Shown here: positions 51,910-61,012 of the stretch, in pieces
Position numbering within the stretch: position 1 is the first letter of the stretch
Layout: every line of letters begins with the position of its first letter
Assembly: GCF_900110255.1 (NCBI RefSeq)
Contig: NZ_FODD01000006.1
Coordinates: forward strand, 1-64,000
Length of the DNA: 64,000 nucleotides
Direction: 5' to 3'
Source of the DNA: Actinacidiphila rubida
GTDB lineage: Bacteria > Actinomycetota > Actinomycetes > Streptomycetales > Streptomycetaceae
Translations under genes and position numbers: made by a program
The notes under the pieces: generated by a model
Seen by the model: the letters and a program-made list of their open reading frames with translations, nothing else
Databases searched by the model: none
Told to the model about the DNA's origin: nothing

Positions 51910-52724
51910 CAGAAGAGCGTCTCCTCCTCGGGCGCGGCCAGTTCCTCGACCAGCTGCGGCCCGTTGTTCTGCACGTTGCTGACGGCGGTGCCGACCGGGT
52001 ACGCCCGCAGCAGGCCGGCGGGCGGCGGGGCCAGCAGGTGCGCGAGGGCGTCGGCGTCGGTGGTCGCCGGGTCCAGCCACGCGTCCCAGCGGTCGGGGGT
52101 CATCATCAGCGGCATCCGCGGGTGGATCTCCTCGAGCGAGCGCGGGCCCGACCCCGCGTACCCGGCCAGGTCCGTCGTCTCGGCCGCGGTGGTGACCACG
52201 GTGCAGGTGGTCCACCAGGCCCGCGGGTGGTCGTCGGGCAGCGTGCGGTCGCGCCAGAACTCGTAGAGCCCGGCCATCGCGAACACGGCGCCGTCCGCCG
52301 GCGTGACGAAGTACGGCTGCTTGCGGGGCCGCTTGCGCCGGCCCTCCTCCTCCAGCTGCCGCTCCTGGGTGCCGGTGACCCACTCGAAGTAGCCGTCGGC
52401 CGGTATCAGGCAGCGCCGCGCGGCCAGGGCGCGCCGGAACGACGGCTTCTCCGCGACCGTCTCGGCCCGCGCGTTGATCAGCCGGGCGCCGCCCTCGGGG
52501 GTCTTGGCCCACGACGGGACGAGTCCCCAGCGCAGCACCCGCAGCTGCCGGACCGGTTCCGGGGAACCGGAGTCCCGCACCGGACGGTCAAGTACCACGT
52601 AGACGTCTTTCGTCGGAGCCACGTTGTAGTCCGGTGCGAGCGTCTCGGTGGGCTCCCACTTCTGGACCTCGAAGATCCCGGTGAGGTCCTCGGGTTTCCG
52701 GCTCGCCGCATACCTGCCACACAT
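51909..52724 (-). CDS. SRAP (YedK/HMCES) DNA-repair protein
   Basis: A 271-residue SOS-response-associated protein that protects abasic sites in single-stranded DNA through a covalent bond to Cys2. It starts MCGRYAAS with Cys2 exposed after Met removal. Other conserved points are LAPDYNVAPT, RWGLVPSWAK, INARAETVAEKPSFRRALAARRCLIPADGYFEW, and the late EEIHPRMPLMMTPDRWDAWL with the active-site histidine. Full length compared with YedK (about 220) plus a charged insertion (QLEEEGRRKRPRKQ). It is divergent from the M50-like gene and coupled to the hydrolase gene. No LexA box was recognised. Confidence 0.93.
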   Translation of the reverse strand: MCGRYAASRKPEDLTGIFEVQKWEPTETLAPDYNVAPTKDVYVVLDRPVRDSGSPEPVRQLRVLRWGLVPSWAKTPEGGARLINARAETVAEKPSFRRALAARRCLIPADGYFEWVTGTQERQLEEEGRRKRPRKQPYFVTPADGAVFAMAGLYEFWRDRTLPDDHPRAWWTTCTVVTTAAETTDLAGYAGSGPRSLEEIHPRMPLMMTPDRWDAWLDPATTDADALAHLLAPPPAGLLRAYPVGTAVSNVQNNGPQLVEELAAPEEETLF

Positions 52725-52786
52725 AGCTGCAACACTGCCACGACCCAGGCCCCAGGTAGCAAGGACCCGAGAGGGAAGATCGCCCG

Positions 52787-53500
52787 ATGAACGTCGCGAG
52801 CATCACCGAGATGTGGCACAGGTTGACCGGCACGCAGCCCGACCCCTCCCGCTGGCTGGTGCTGGCGACCGCGCTGGTGGCGCTGGCCGCCGTGCTGATG
52901 CGGGGGGTGTGGCACGTCACGCGCAACGCGGTGACCATCGCCCACGAGGGCGGGCACGGCCTGCTCGCGCTGGTGTCCGGCCGCCGGCTGGACGGCATAC
53001 GCCTGCACTCCGACACCTCGGGCCTGACCGTCTCGCGCGGCAAGCCGCACGGCCTGGGCATGGTGCTGACGGCGGCCGCGGGCTACACCGCGCCGCCGCT
53101 GCTGGGCCTGGCCGGCGCGGGCCTGCTGGCCGCCGGGCACATCACCGCGCTCCTGTGGGGCGCCACCGCGCTGCTCCTGGTCATGCTCGTGATGATCCGC
53201 AACGCCTACGGCGCGCTCACCGTGGTGATCGCCTGCGCGCTGTTCCTGCTGGTGTCGTGGCTGACCAAGGCCCAGGTGCAGGCCGCGTTCGCGTACCTGG
53301 TGGTGTGGTTCCTGCTGGTCGGCGGGGCGCGGCCGGTCGCCGAGCTGCAGCGCACCAGGCGACGGGACCGCAGCGGCTCCTCGGACGCCGACCAGCTCGC
53401 CCGGCTCACCCACACCCCGGTGGCCCTGTGGCTGCTGTTCTTCTACGCCGTCGCGATCTGCTCGCTGGTCGGCGGCGGCCGCTGGCTGCTGGGCCGGTGA
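52787..53500 (+). CDS. Membrane M50-like metallopeptidase
   Basis: A 237-residue integral membrane protein with about five helices. The zinc motif HEGGH lies near residues 53-57 in NAVTIAHEGGHGLLALVSGRRL, matching the HExxH pattern of M50B peptidases. A later aspartate ligand is not obvious among the helices (a candidate is in RRRDRSGSSDADQ), so activity is not assured. The ATG at 52787 follows GAGGGA. It stands alone, divergent from the SRAP gene. I recall a conserved Streptomyces protein here, without known substrate. Confidence 0.82.
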   Translation: MNVASITEMWHRLTGTQPDPSRWLVLATALVALAAVLMRGVWHVTRNAVTIAHEGGHGLLALVSGRRLDGIRLHSDTSGLTVSRGKPHGLGMVLTAAAGYTAPPLLGLAGAGLLAAGHITALLWGATALLLVMLVMIRNAYGALTVVIACALFLLVSWLTKAQVQAAFAYLVVWFLLVGGARPVAELQRTRRRDRSGSSDADQLARLTHTPVALWLLFFYAVAICSLVGGGRWLLGR

Positions 53501-53729
53501 GCGCGGCCGCGGCGGGCGCCGCGGGGACATCCGGACGGACACACCGCCGGGCGCACCCGGCGACCGCGTCCCGGGCTCCCGGAGCCCGCCCGGCGGACCC
53601 TCCCGCGAGCTGGGGTGACCGCCGGTACGGGCGGCGCCCGGCCGCGAGCGGAGATCCTTGTGTTTCCAGTCGGTTTCGGCCGATTCGCCGACTTATCTCC
53701 CCGCACCCGAGCCACTACGCTTGCTGACC

Positions 53730-55112
53730 ATGACGGACAGCACCGCACAGAGCGACGTATGGCCCGCCCCGGTGGCGACCGGGGCCGTGGAGGCCGTCGT
53801 CCGGGTTCCCGGCTCCAAGTCGGTGACCAACCGCGCCCTGGTGCTGGCCGCCCACTCGACCGAGCCCGGATGGGTGCGGCGCCCGCTGCGCAGCCGCGAC
53901 ACCGTGCTGATGGCCGACGCCCTGCGCGCGATGGGCGTGCAGATCGACGAGATGGTCAACCCCGACGGCGGCGAGGCGTGGCGGATCATCCCGGCCGGCC
54001 TGCACGGCCCGGCGCGGGTGGACGTGGGCAACGCGGGCACCGTGATGCGCTTCCTGCCGCCGGTCGCCGCGCTCACCGACGGCCCGGTGCGCTTCGAGGG
54101 CGACGCGCGGGCGTACGAGCGGCCGCTGCACGGCGTGATCGACGCGCTGCGGGTGCTGGGCGCCCGGATCGACGACGAGGGGCGCGGCTCGCTGCCGATG
54201 ACCGTGCACGGCGCGGGCTCGCTGACCGGCGGAGCGGTGGACGTGGACGCGTCGGCGTCCTCCCAGTTCGTGAGCGCGCTCCTGCTGTCAGGCCCGCGCT
54301 TCAACAAGGGTCTGGAGCTGCGCCACACCGGCCGCACCCTGCCCTCGCAGCCGCACATCCGGATGACCGTGGACATGCTGCGCACCGCGGGCGCCAAGGT
54401 GGACACCCCGCAGGACGGCGGCGCCCGCAACGTGTGGCGGGTCGCGCCCAGCGCGCTGCTGGGCCGCGACCTGACGGTCGAGCCCGACCTGTCGAACGCG
54501 GCGCCGTTCCTGGCCGCCGCGCTGGTCACCGGTGGGACGGTGACGGTGCCCGACTGGCCGCGGCGCACCACTCAGGCGGGCGACAGCCTGCGCGAGCTGT
54601 TCACCCGGATGGGCGGCTCCTGCGACCTCACCGACCGCGGTCTGACCCTCCGCGGCGGGGGCCGCGTCCTCGGCCTGACCGCGGACCTGCACGACGTCGG
54701 CGAGCTCGCCCCGGTGATCGCCGCCGTGGCCGCGCTCGCCGACGGCGAGTCGGAGCTGAGCGGCATCGCCCACCTGCGGATGCACGAGACGGACCGGCTG
54801 GCCGCGCTCGCCAAGGAGATCAACGGTCTCGGCGGCGACGTCACCGAGACCGAGGACGGCCTGCGGATCCGCCCGCGCCCGCTGCACGGCGGGGTCTTCC
54901 ACACCTACGAGGACCACCGGCTGGCGACCGCGGCCGCGGTGCTCGGCCTGGTCGTCGACGGTGTCGCCGTGGAGAACGTGGGGACGACCGCCAAGACGCT
55001 GCCGGACTTCCCCGAGATGTGGACGGCGATGCTCGGTGCCCCGGACGGCGCCGCCGCCGGCACGCGGCCCCGGCCGCCGTCCCGGCAGAGCCAGGGACAG
55101 GGACAGGGCTGA
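53730..55112 (+). CDS. aroA: 3-phosphoshikimate 1-carboxyvinyltransferase (EPSP synthase)
   Basis: A 460-residue shikimate-pathway enzyme joining PEP to shikimate-3-phosphate. Landmarks are VPGSKSVTNRALVLAA (PEP/S3P site), GNAGTVMRFLPPVAAL, SASSQFVSALLLSGPRF, ELAPVIAAVAALADGES, HLRMHETDRLAALAKEINGLGGDV and FHTYEDHRLATAAAVLGL. The C-terminal tail (about 430-460) is rich in Gly, Arg and Gln and not conserved. A TACGCT element ends eight bases before the ATG with no ribosome-binding site, suggesting a leaderless transcript. rsgA starts three bases after its stop, so they form one operon. Confidence 0.96.
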   Translation: MTDSTAQSDVWPAPVATGAVEAVVRVPGSKSVTNRALVLAAHSTEPGWVRRPLRSRDTVLMADALRAMGVQIDEMVNPDGGEAWRIIPAGLHGPARVDVGNAGTVMRFLPPVAALTDGPVRFEGDARAYERPLHGVIDALRVLGARIDDEGRGSLPMTVHGAGSLTGGAVDVDASASSQFVSALLLSGPRFNKGLELRHTGRTLPSQPHIRMTVDMLRTAGAKVDTPQDGGARNVWRVAPSALLGRDLTVEPDLSNAAPFLAAALVTGGTVTVPDWPRRTTQAGDSLRELFTRMGGSCDLTDRGLTLRGGGRVLGLTADLHDVGELAPVIAAVAALADGESELSGIAHLRMHETDRLAALAKEINGLGGDVTETEDGLRIRPRPLHGGVFHTYEDHRLATAAAVLGLVVDGVAVENVGTTAKTLPDFPEMWTAMLGAPDGAAAGTRPRPPSRQSQGQGQG

Positions 55113-55115
55113 GCA

Positions 55116-56117
55116 GTGCGGCGCTACGGCAAGAACCCCGACGAGGACGACGTCCGCATCCGCCCCAACCGCAAGGGGAACCGGCCGCGGACCACCATCC
55201 GCCCCAAGCACGAGGACGCCGCCGAGGGCATGGTGCTCACCGTCGACCGGGGCCGGCTCACCGTCCTCGTCGACGACCGCGAGATCACCGCGATGAAGGC
55301 CAGGGAGCTGGGCCGCAAGTCCGCGGTGGTGGGCGACCAGGTCGCGGTCGTCGGCGACCTGTCCGGCGCCAAGGACACCCTCGCGCGCATCGTCCGGGTG
55401 GAGGAGCGCTCGTCGGTGCTGCGCCGCACCGCGGACGACACCGACCCGTTCGAGCGGGTCGTGGTGGCCAACGCCGACCAGCTGGCGATCGTCACCGCGC
55501 TCGCCGACCCCGAGCCGCGGCCGCGGATGATCGACCGGTGCCTGGTCGCCGCCTACGACGCGGGGCTGAATCCGCTGCTGGTGCTCACCAAGTCCGACCT
55601 GGCACCGGCCGGACCCCTGCTGGAGACGTACGGCGCGCTGGACCTGGACTACGTGGTGACCAACCGGGACGAGCTGCTGACCGCCGGCGCCGACGAGGTG
55701 CTGCGGAAACTGACCGGGCGCGTCACCGCGTTCGTCGGGCACAGCGGCGTCGGCAAGACCACGCTGGTCAACGCGCTGGTCGAACGGCAGCGCACCACCG
55801 GCCACGTGAACGCGGTGACCGGGCGCGGCCGGCACACGACCACCTCGGCGCTGGCGCTGCCGCTGCCCGGTGACGCCGGCTGGGTGATCGACACCCCGGG
55901 CGTACGGTCCTTCGGCCTCGCGCACATCGACCCCTCGCGGGTCATCCACGCGTTCCCCGACCTGGAGCCGGGCACGGTGGACTGCCCGCGCGCCTGCTCG
56001 CACGACGAACCGGACTGCGCGCTCGACGAGTGGGTGGCCACCGGTCACGCCGAGCCGGCCCGGCTGGACTCGCTGCGGCGCCTGCTGTCGACCCGCGAAC
56101 GGCGCGAGGGCGACTGA
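55116..56117 (+). CDS. rsgA: Ribosome small-subunit-dependent GTPase RsgA
   Basis: A 333-residue circularly permuted GTPase that assists late 30S maturation. An OB fold (about 35-110) comes first, then the permuted G motifs: G4 (TKSD in NPLLVLTKSDLAPAG), G1 (FVGHSGVGKTTLVNAL), the RGRHTTT switch and G3 (VIDTPGVRSFG). The zinc knuckle near residue 285 is CPRACSHDEPDC. The basic N-terminus (RRYGKNPDEDDVRIRPNRKG) is typical of the actinobacterial proteins. Start GTG 55116, closely following aroA, so it relies on the aroA promoter. Confidence 0.95.
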   Translation: MRRYGKNPDEDDVRIRPNRKGNRPRTTIRPKHEDAAEGMVLTVDRGRLTVLVDDREITAMKARELGRKSAVVGDQVAVVGDLSGAKDTLARIVRVEERSSVLRRTADDTDPFERVVVANADQLAIVTALADPEPRPRMIDRCLVAAYDAGLNPLLVLTKSDLAPAGPLLETYGALDLDYVVTNRDELLTAGADEVLRKLTGRVTAFVGHSGVGKTTLVNALVERQRTTGHVNAVTGRGRHTTTSALALPLPGDAGWVIDTPGVRSFGLAHIDPSRVIHAFPDLEPGTVDCPRACSHDEPDCALDEWVATGHAEPARLDSLRRLLSTRERREGD

Positions 56118-56192
56118 GCCGGGCCGCCCGACTGGCGGCGGGTGCGCGAAGGCGCTCACGCACACCGGGCATGCTGTGTGATGATCGACAGC

Positions 56193-56272
56193 GCACGGCG
56201 TGCCGGACGCCGTGCCGTACGGCGTAGTGAGCGGGGCCGAGCAGGGCCCCGGCGGAGAAACGGAGGCACGCG
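56193..56272 (+). promoter_or_regulatory. Structured leader upstream of the SugE-type gene
   Basis: GCACGGCGT-GCCGG-ACGCCGTGC (56193-56215) is a 9-bp perfect hairpin. It is followed by GCCGTACGGC, a 10-bp palindrome that overlaps the hairpin 3-prime arm, and then by GGGGCC/GGCCCC (56232-56250). GGAGG lies at the end of the region. SugE/Gdx exporters are often under guanidine riboswitches, so I checked for one; the parts CCGGACG and GCCGTAC resemble fragments of the guanidine-III class but I cannot fit the whole consensus. Confidence 0.4.
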
Positions 56273-56596
56273 ATGGCCTGGCTCCTCGTGGTGGTCGCGG
56301 GGCTCTTCGAAACCGGGTTCGCCGTGTGCCTGAAGCTGTCGCACGGCTTCACCCGGCTGTGGCCGACCGTCGCGTTCGCCCTGTTCGCACTGGGCTCCTT
56401 CGGCCTGCTCACCCTGTCCCTGAAGAAGCTGGACGTCGGCCCGGCGTACGCGGTCTGGACCGGCATCGGCGCCGCGGGCACCGCGATCTACGGCATGGCC
56501 TTCCTCGGCGACGTGGTCTCCGCCCTGAAGCTGGCGTCGATCTCCCTGGTCATCCTCGGCGTCATCGGCCTGCAGATCTCCGGCTCCTCGCACTAG
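56273..56596 (+). CDS. sugE: SugE-type small multidrug-resistance exporter (probable guanidinium/proton antiporter)
   Basis: A 107-residue SMR-family transporter with four helices: MAWLLVVVAGLFETGFAVCLKLS, LWPTVAFALFALGSFGLLTLSL, PAYAVWTGIGAAGTAIYGMAFLG and LASISLVILGVIGLQIS. The essential membrane glutamate is Glu13 (GLFETG). SugE/Gdx members with the VWTGIGA signature export guanidinium, so that is the likely substrate. They act as dual-topology dimers, consistent with few charges at either end. ATG 56273 follows GGAGG. No partner SMR gene is adjacent. Confidence 0.92.
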   Translation: MAWLLVVVAGLFETGFAVCLKLSHGFTRLWPTVAFALFALGSFGLLTLSLKKLDVGPAYAVWTGIGAAGTAIYGMAFLGDVVSALKLASISLVILGVIGLQISGSSH

Positions 56597-56659
56597 GTTC
56601 CGTCGTTTCGTCGTCACGTCGCCTGCGGGCGGGACGACGCGGGGTGGGCCCCCGCGGGA

Positions 56660-58852
56660 TCACAGCACGGTCCGTACCGCCGGGAAGTGACAGGCCGCCA
56701 CATGGTCGGCGGCGTGGGACGCGAGGTCGGGCACGACCGTGGTGCAGCGGTCACGGCCGGGCGCGTCGAGCGTGGCGAACACCGGGCAGCGGCCGCGGAA
56801 GCGGCAGCCGGTCACGCGCTCGGTCTGTCCCGGCGGGTCACCGGCCAGCAGGATGCGGGTGCGGCGCCGCTCGCGCACCGGGTCGGGCAGCGGCACCGCC
56901 GACAGCAGCGCCTGGGTGTAGGGGTGCCGCGGCCGGGCGAACACCTCGGCGACGGCACCCGCCTCGACGGTCCGGCCCAGGTACATCACGCTCACCCGGT
57001 CCGCGACGTGCCGCACCACGGACAGGTCGTGGGAGACGAACAGGTAGGACAGCCCGAGTTCGGCGCGCAGCCGCAGCAGCAGGTTGAGCACGCCGGCCTG
57101 CACGGACACGTCCAGCGCCGACACCGGTTCGTCGAGCACCAGCAGACGCGGGTCGACGGCGAGCGCCCTGGCCACGCCGATGCGCTGCCGCTGGCCGCCG
57201 GAGAACTCGTGCGGGAAGCGGGCCGCGTGCGACGGATCCAGCCCGACCTGGCGCAGCAGTTCGGGCACCCTGCGGGCGATCCGGTCCCGGTCGGCGCGCT
57301 GCGCGCGCAGCGGTTCGGCGATGATGTCGCCCACCGGCTGCCGCGGATCGAGGCTGGCCATCGGGTCCTGGAAGACGATCTGCACCTGGGCGCGCAGCGC
57401 GTGCGCCTCGCGGCGGGTGAGGCCGGTGGCCGGACGCCCCATCAGCTCGACACTGCCCCGCTCGGTGCCGGCCAGCTCCAGGATCTCGAACAGCGTGGTG
57501 GACTTCCCCGAGCCCGACTCGCCCACCAGGCCCAGCACTTCGCCCTGCCGGATGTCGAGGTCCACACCGTCCACGGCGTGCACGGCCCCGACCCTGCGCT
57601 TGAACACCGCGCCCTTCAGCAGCGGAAAGGTCTTCGCCAGCCCGCTGACCCGCAGCACCTCGGCGGTCTCCGGGCGCTTCGAGGACCGGGGGGCGGCGAC
57701 CCGTTCGGCCGGCGGGACGGGGAAGACGTCCAGCGGGGCGAGTCCGGCGACGTCCGCGTGCCGTACGCACGCCGCCCGGTGCTCCCCGGCGGCGTCGCGT
57801 GCCGCGCCCGGGACGTCGGCCGGGACGGCGGCCGCGCCGTCGGGGGTGCCGTCGGGGGTGCCGTCGGGGGTGCCGAGTGGCAGCAGTTCGGGCTCGGCGT
57901 GCCGGCAGCGGTCCTGCGCCAGCGGGCAGCGCGGGGCGAAGGCGCAGCCGGGCGGCAGCGCGTCCGGCCGCGGCGGCGTGCCCGGGATCGGTACCAGGAC
58001 GCCCGGTGCGGCCCCGTCGCCGGCGAGCGCCACGTCGCCCGCGAGCGCCCCCGGGCCGGTGGGCTCGCCGGGGCCCCCGTCGAGCCGCGGGACGGCGCCG
58101 ATCAGGCCGAGCGTGTACGGCATCCGGGGCCGGGCGAAGAGCGTCTCCACCTCGGCGCTCTCCACGATCCGCCCGGCGTACATCACCGCCACCCGGTCGG
58201 CGCTGCCCGCGATGACCCCGAGGTCGTGGCTGACCAGCAGCAGCGCCGCCCCGGTCTCGCGCTGGGCGGTGCGCAGCACGTCGAGGATCTGGGCCTGGAT
58301 GGTGACGTCGAGCGCGGTGGTCGGCTCGTCGGCGAGCAGCACGTCCGGGTCGTTGGCGACGGCCATCGCGATCATCGCGCGCTGGCGCATCCCGCCGGAG
58401 AACTCGTGCGGGAACGCCTGGGCGCGCAGGGCGGGTTCGGGGATGCCGACCAGGTCGAGAAGTTCGACGGCGCGCCGCGCGGCCTGGGCGCGCGGCAGGT
58501 CCTGATGGGTGCGGATCGCCTCCACGATCTGGTCGCCGATCCGGTATACGGGCGTGAACGCCGTCAGCGGATCCTGGAAGACCATGGCGATGCGGTTGCC
58601 GCGCAGCCGGGACAGCGCGGCGTCGGAGGCGCCGACCAGTTCGGTGCCGTCCAGCCGGACGGAGCCGCCCACGCGCGCGCTGTCGGGCAGCAGGCCCATC
58701 GCCGCGAGCGCGGTCACCGACTTGCCGGAGCCGGACTCGCCGACCAGGCCCAGGACTTCACCGCGGCGCAGCGTGAGGTCGACGCCGCGCACGGCGGGCG
58801 CGCCGCGGAAGTCGACGGTCAGGCCGCGGATGTCGAGCACGACGTCGCTCAC
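56660..58852 (-). CDS. Peptide ABC transporter, fused double ATPase (DppD-DppF)
   Basis: A 730-residue protein joining two complete oligopeptide-type ATPases. The first half has LGLVGESGSGKSVTALAAMG, the signature FSGGMRQRAM, Walker B VLLADEPTTALD and the oligopeptide-ABC tail with CAFAPRCPLAQDRC (an iron-sulfur/cysteine motif region). The second half has LGLVGESGSGKSTTLFEIL, FSGGQRQRIG, LLVLDEPVSALD and CRFRGRCPVFATLDAPGRDRC. A linker of about 130 residues contains GTPDG repeats (12-bp units near 57840). Start GTG 58852 overlaps the preceding permease stop (GTGA). Fusion removes the need for heterodimer assembly. Dipeptide or oligopeptide import is likely. Confidence 0.93.
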   Translation of the reverse strand: MSDVVLDIRGLTVDFRGAPAVRGVDLTLRRGEVLGLVGESGSGKSVTALAAMGLLPDSARVGGSVRLDGTELVGASDAALSRLRGNRIAMVFQDPLTAFTPVYRIGDQIVEAIRTHQDLPRAQAARRAVELLDLVGIPEPALRAQAFPHEFSGGMRQRAMIAMAVANDPDVLLADEPTTALDVTIQAQILDVLRTAQRETGAALLLVSHDLGVIAGSADRVAVMYAGRIVESAEVETLFARPRMPYTLGLIGAVPRLDGGPGEPTGPGALAGDVALAGDGAAPGVLVPIPGTPPRPDALPPGCAFAPRCPLAQDRCRHAEPELLPLGTPDGTPDGTPDGAAAVPADVPGAARDAAGEHRAACVRHADVAGLAPLDVFPVPPAERVAAPRSSKRPETAEVLRVSGLAKTFPLLKGAVFKRRVGAVHAVDGVDLDIRQGEVLGLVGESGSGKSTTLFEILELAGTERGSVELMGRPATGLTRREAHALRAQVQIVFQDPMASLDPRQPVGDIIAEPLRAQRADRDRIARRVPELLRQVGLDPSHAARFPHEFSGGQRQRIGVARALAVDPRLLVLDEPVSALDVSVQAGVLNLLLRLRAELGLSYLFVSHDLSVVRHVADRVSVMYLGRTVEAGAVAEVFARPRHPYTQALLSAVPLPDPVRERRRTRILLAGDPPGQTERVTGCRFRGRCPVFATLDAPGRDRCTTVVPDLASHAADHVAACHFPAVRTVL

Positions 58853-59808
58853 CTGGCACCCGCCTTCGCCAGGCGCCGCCGCTGCCGCCGGCCCGGACCG
58901 CCCGGACCGCGCGAGGTGGGGTCCAGGGCGTCCCGCAGCCCGTCGCCGATCAGGTTGACCGCGAGCACGAACACCACGAGCAGCCCGGCGGCGAAGAAGA
59001 ACATCCACGGGTAGGTCACGGCCGCGGTGGTCCCGTCGGCGATGAGCGTGCCGAGCGAGACGTCGGGCGGCTGCACGCCGAAGCCGAAGTAGGACAGCGC
59101 GGTCTCGCTCATCACCGCGGTGCCGACCGCGATGGTGGCGTCGATGATCAGGAAGGAGGCGACGTTGGGCAGGATGTGCCGGACGATGATCCGCACCGGC
59201 CCCACCCCCATGTAGCGGGCGGCGCGGACGAACTCGCGCTCCCGCAGCGAGATCGTCATGGAGCGCACGACGCGGGCGGTGACCATCCAGGCGAAGAAGG
59301 CGAGCAGGAAGGCGAACACCAGCCAGCCGCCGCCCTTCAGCCGGGGCGAGACGACCGAGATGACCAGGAAGCCGGGGAAGATCAGCAGCAGGTCGGTGGT
59401 GAACGTCAGCAGCCGGTCCGTCCAGCCGCCGAAGTAGCCGGCGCAGGCCCCGACCGCGGCCGCCGCGCCGGTCGCCAGCACCCCCACCAGCAGCCCGATG
59501 ACCAGGGACTTCTGGAGCCCGCGCACGGTCTGCGCGAACACGTCCTGCCCGATCCTGTTGGTGCCCCACCAGTGGCGTGCCGACGGTGCCGACCGCAGGG
59601 CGGTGTAGTCGACGTCGCTGTAGCTCCAGTGCGTCAGGTGCGGGCCGGCGAAGGCCAGGACGAACAGCAGGACCACCACGGCGAGCCCGGCGAGCGCGGT
59701 GCGGTGAGCGGCGAACCGCCGCAGCACCACCCGGGTGCGTCCGGGCGGCGCGAGGAGGGTGCCGTCGTCTGCGGCCCCGGCGAGCAGGGCCTCGGGTGCG
59801 GTAGCCAT
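58849..59808 (-). CDS. Peptide ABC transporter permease (DppC-like)
   Basis: A 319-residue permease. A 40-residue cytoplasmic N-terminus is followed by six helices. Family marks are ALAGLAVVVLLFVLAFAGPHLT, HWWGTNRIGQDVFAQTVRGLQKSLVIGL and the docking loop EREFVRAARYMGVGPVRIIVRHILPNV, plus the C-terminal WMFFFAAGLLVVFVLAVNLIGDGLRDALDP typical of DppC. Start ATG 59808; 14 bases separate it from the DppB-like gene, and its stop overlaps the ATPase gene. It forms the channel with the DppB-like subunit. Confidence 0.93.
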   Translation of the reverse strand: MATAPEALLAGAADDGTLLAPPGRTRVVLRRFAAHRTALAGLAVVVLLFVLAFAGPHLTHWSYSDVDYTALRSAPSARHWWGTNRIGQDVFAQTVRGLQKSLVIGLLVGVLATGAAAAVGACAGYFGGWTDRLLTFTTDLLLIFPGFLVISVVSPRLKGGGWLVFAFLLAFFAWMVTARVVRSMTISLREREFVRAARYMGVGPVRIIVRHILPNVASFLIIDATIAVGTAVMSETALSYFGFGVQPPDVSLGTLIADGTTAAVTYPWMFFFAAGLLVVFVLAVNLIGDGLRDALDPTSRGPGGPGRRQRRRLAKAGAR

Positions 59809-59822
59809 GGGGATCGGCCCTG

Positions 59823-60833
59823 TCAGGAGTGGCGGATACGGGGATCGAGCGCGGCGTGCAGCAGGTCGGCGAGGAAGCCGGACAGCAGGACGACGACGGC
59901 CGCGAAGGTGCTCACCGCGACGACCGAGTTGACGTCGTCCTTGGCGATCGACGCGACCAGCCACTCGCCCATGCCGTGCCAGCCGAAGATCGCCTCGGTG
60001 AAGATGGCGCCGGTGAACAGGGCGAGGAAGTTGTAGGAGAAGAACGTCGACATCGGGATCAGCGCGGTGCGCAGCCCGTGCCTGAGCAGCGCCCTGCGCC
60101 GGGTCAGCCCCTTGGCCCGCGCGGTGCGCAGGTAGTCCGAACCCAGCACGTCCAGCATCGTGTTGCGCTGGTAGCGGCTGTAGAGCGCGACGGTGACCAG
60201 GCCGATGGACAGGCTCGGCAGCAGCAGGTGCACGGCCCGGTCCCTGAGGTGCGTCAGGAAGCCGCCCTGGAGGCCGGGGGTCTTCTCGCCGGTGAACTGG
60301 ATGACGTCCGAGCCCAGTGCCTGGTTCAGCCGGATCGCGCCGATCTTGAGCAGCACGGCGAGCAGGAACACCGGGGTGGACAGCAGCAGGAACGAGCCGA
60401 GGGTGACCAGCCGGTCGGGGAGCCGGTACTGGCGGACCGCGGTCCAGGCGCCGGCGAGCACCCCGAACACGGTGCCCAGGACGGTGCCGGCGATCAGCAA
60501 CCGCAGGCTCACCCCGACCCGGCGGCCGAACTCGTCGTCGACGGAGCCGTCGTCGATGGTGCGGCCGAGGTCGCCGCGCACGGCGTGGCCGGCCCAGTGG
60601 CCGAAGCGCTCGGCCAGCGGGGTGTGGTCGTTGATGCCGAGCGCGGTGAGCTGCGCGTCGACGGCCGCGGGCCGGGGCGGTGGCTGCCGCGCCTCGAAGT
60701 AGGCGCGCGGCTGCAGCGCGGTGGCGGCCAGCGCATACGACAGGCACACCGCGATCAGCAGCAGTGCCACGTAGTAGCCAAGCCTTCTCGCCAGATACGC
60801 GAGCACGTCGGCGGTCCTCTCCGTCGGGTCCAT
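59823..60833 (-). CDS. Peptide ABC transporter permease (DppB-like)
   Basis: A 336-residue permease that is first in the minus-strand operon. The first helix (YVALLLIAVCLSYALAATAL) is followed by the periplasmic loop with LTALGINDHTPLAERFGHWAGHAVRGDLGRTI, then further helices and the docking loop SDYLRTARAKGLTRRRALLRHGLRTALIP. ATG 60833 starts it. It is divergent from the binding-lipoprotein gene across 179 bp with an operator-like palindrome. The substrate is presumably a peptide. Confidence 0.92.
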   Translation of the reverse strand: MDPTERTADVLAYLARRLGYYVALLLIAVCLSYALAATALQPRAYFEARQPPPRPAAVDAQLTALGINDHTPLAERFGHWAGHAVRGDLGRTIDDGSVDDEFGRRVGVSLRLLIAGTVLGTVFGVLAGAWTAVRQYRLPDRLVTLGSFLLLSTPVFLLAVLLKIGAIRLNQALGSDVIQFTGEKTPGLQGGFLTHLRDRAVHLLLPSLSIGLVTVALYSRYQRNTMLDVLGSDYLRTARAKGLTRRRALLRHGLRTALIPMSTFFSYNFLALFTGAIFTEAIFGWHGMGEWLVASIAKDDVNSVVAVSTFAAVVVLLSGFLADLLHAALDPRIRHS

Positions 60834-60848
60834 CCGATCTTCGAGTCC

Positions 60849-60867
60849 TCACATTGCCGCATTGTGA
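60849..60867. promoter_or_regulatory. Operator-like palindrome between the divergent ABC transporter genes
   Basis: TCACATTGCCGCATTGTGA has 9-base arms with one mismatch around a central C. It starts 15 bases beyond the permease start codon, in a gap that must contain promoters in both directions. A second oddity is the repeated segment GCACACTGC(T/C)GCAC at 60963-60976 and 60982-60995, just before the binding-protein ribosome site. The regulator is unknown; the TetR gene beyond the binding protein is one candidate. Confidence 0.5.
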
Positions 60868-61012
60868 AGAGATCATGTCAACATCCGCAGAGCGACTCGT
60901 GGTGTCCGGATGCCGGTCTACGGTGTGGCCACTCTGGGTCTGTTGGGACCTGAGTGCCGGCTGCACACTGCTGCACAGGCCGCACACTGCCGCACCACAG
61001 GAGGAGTTGCTC

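Noticed and set aside
56193..56272. Calling a guanidine riboswitch outright
   Set aside because: Only fragments of the consensus are visible; recorded as an unassigned structured leader instead.
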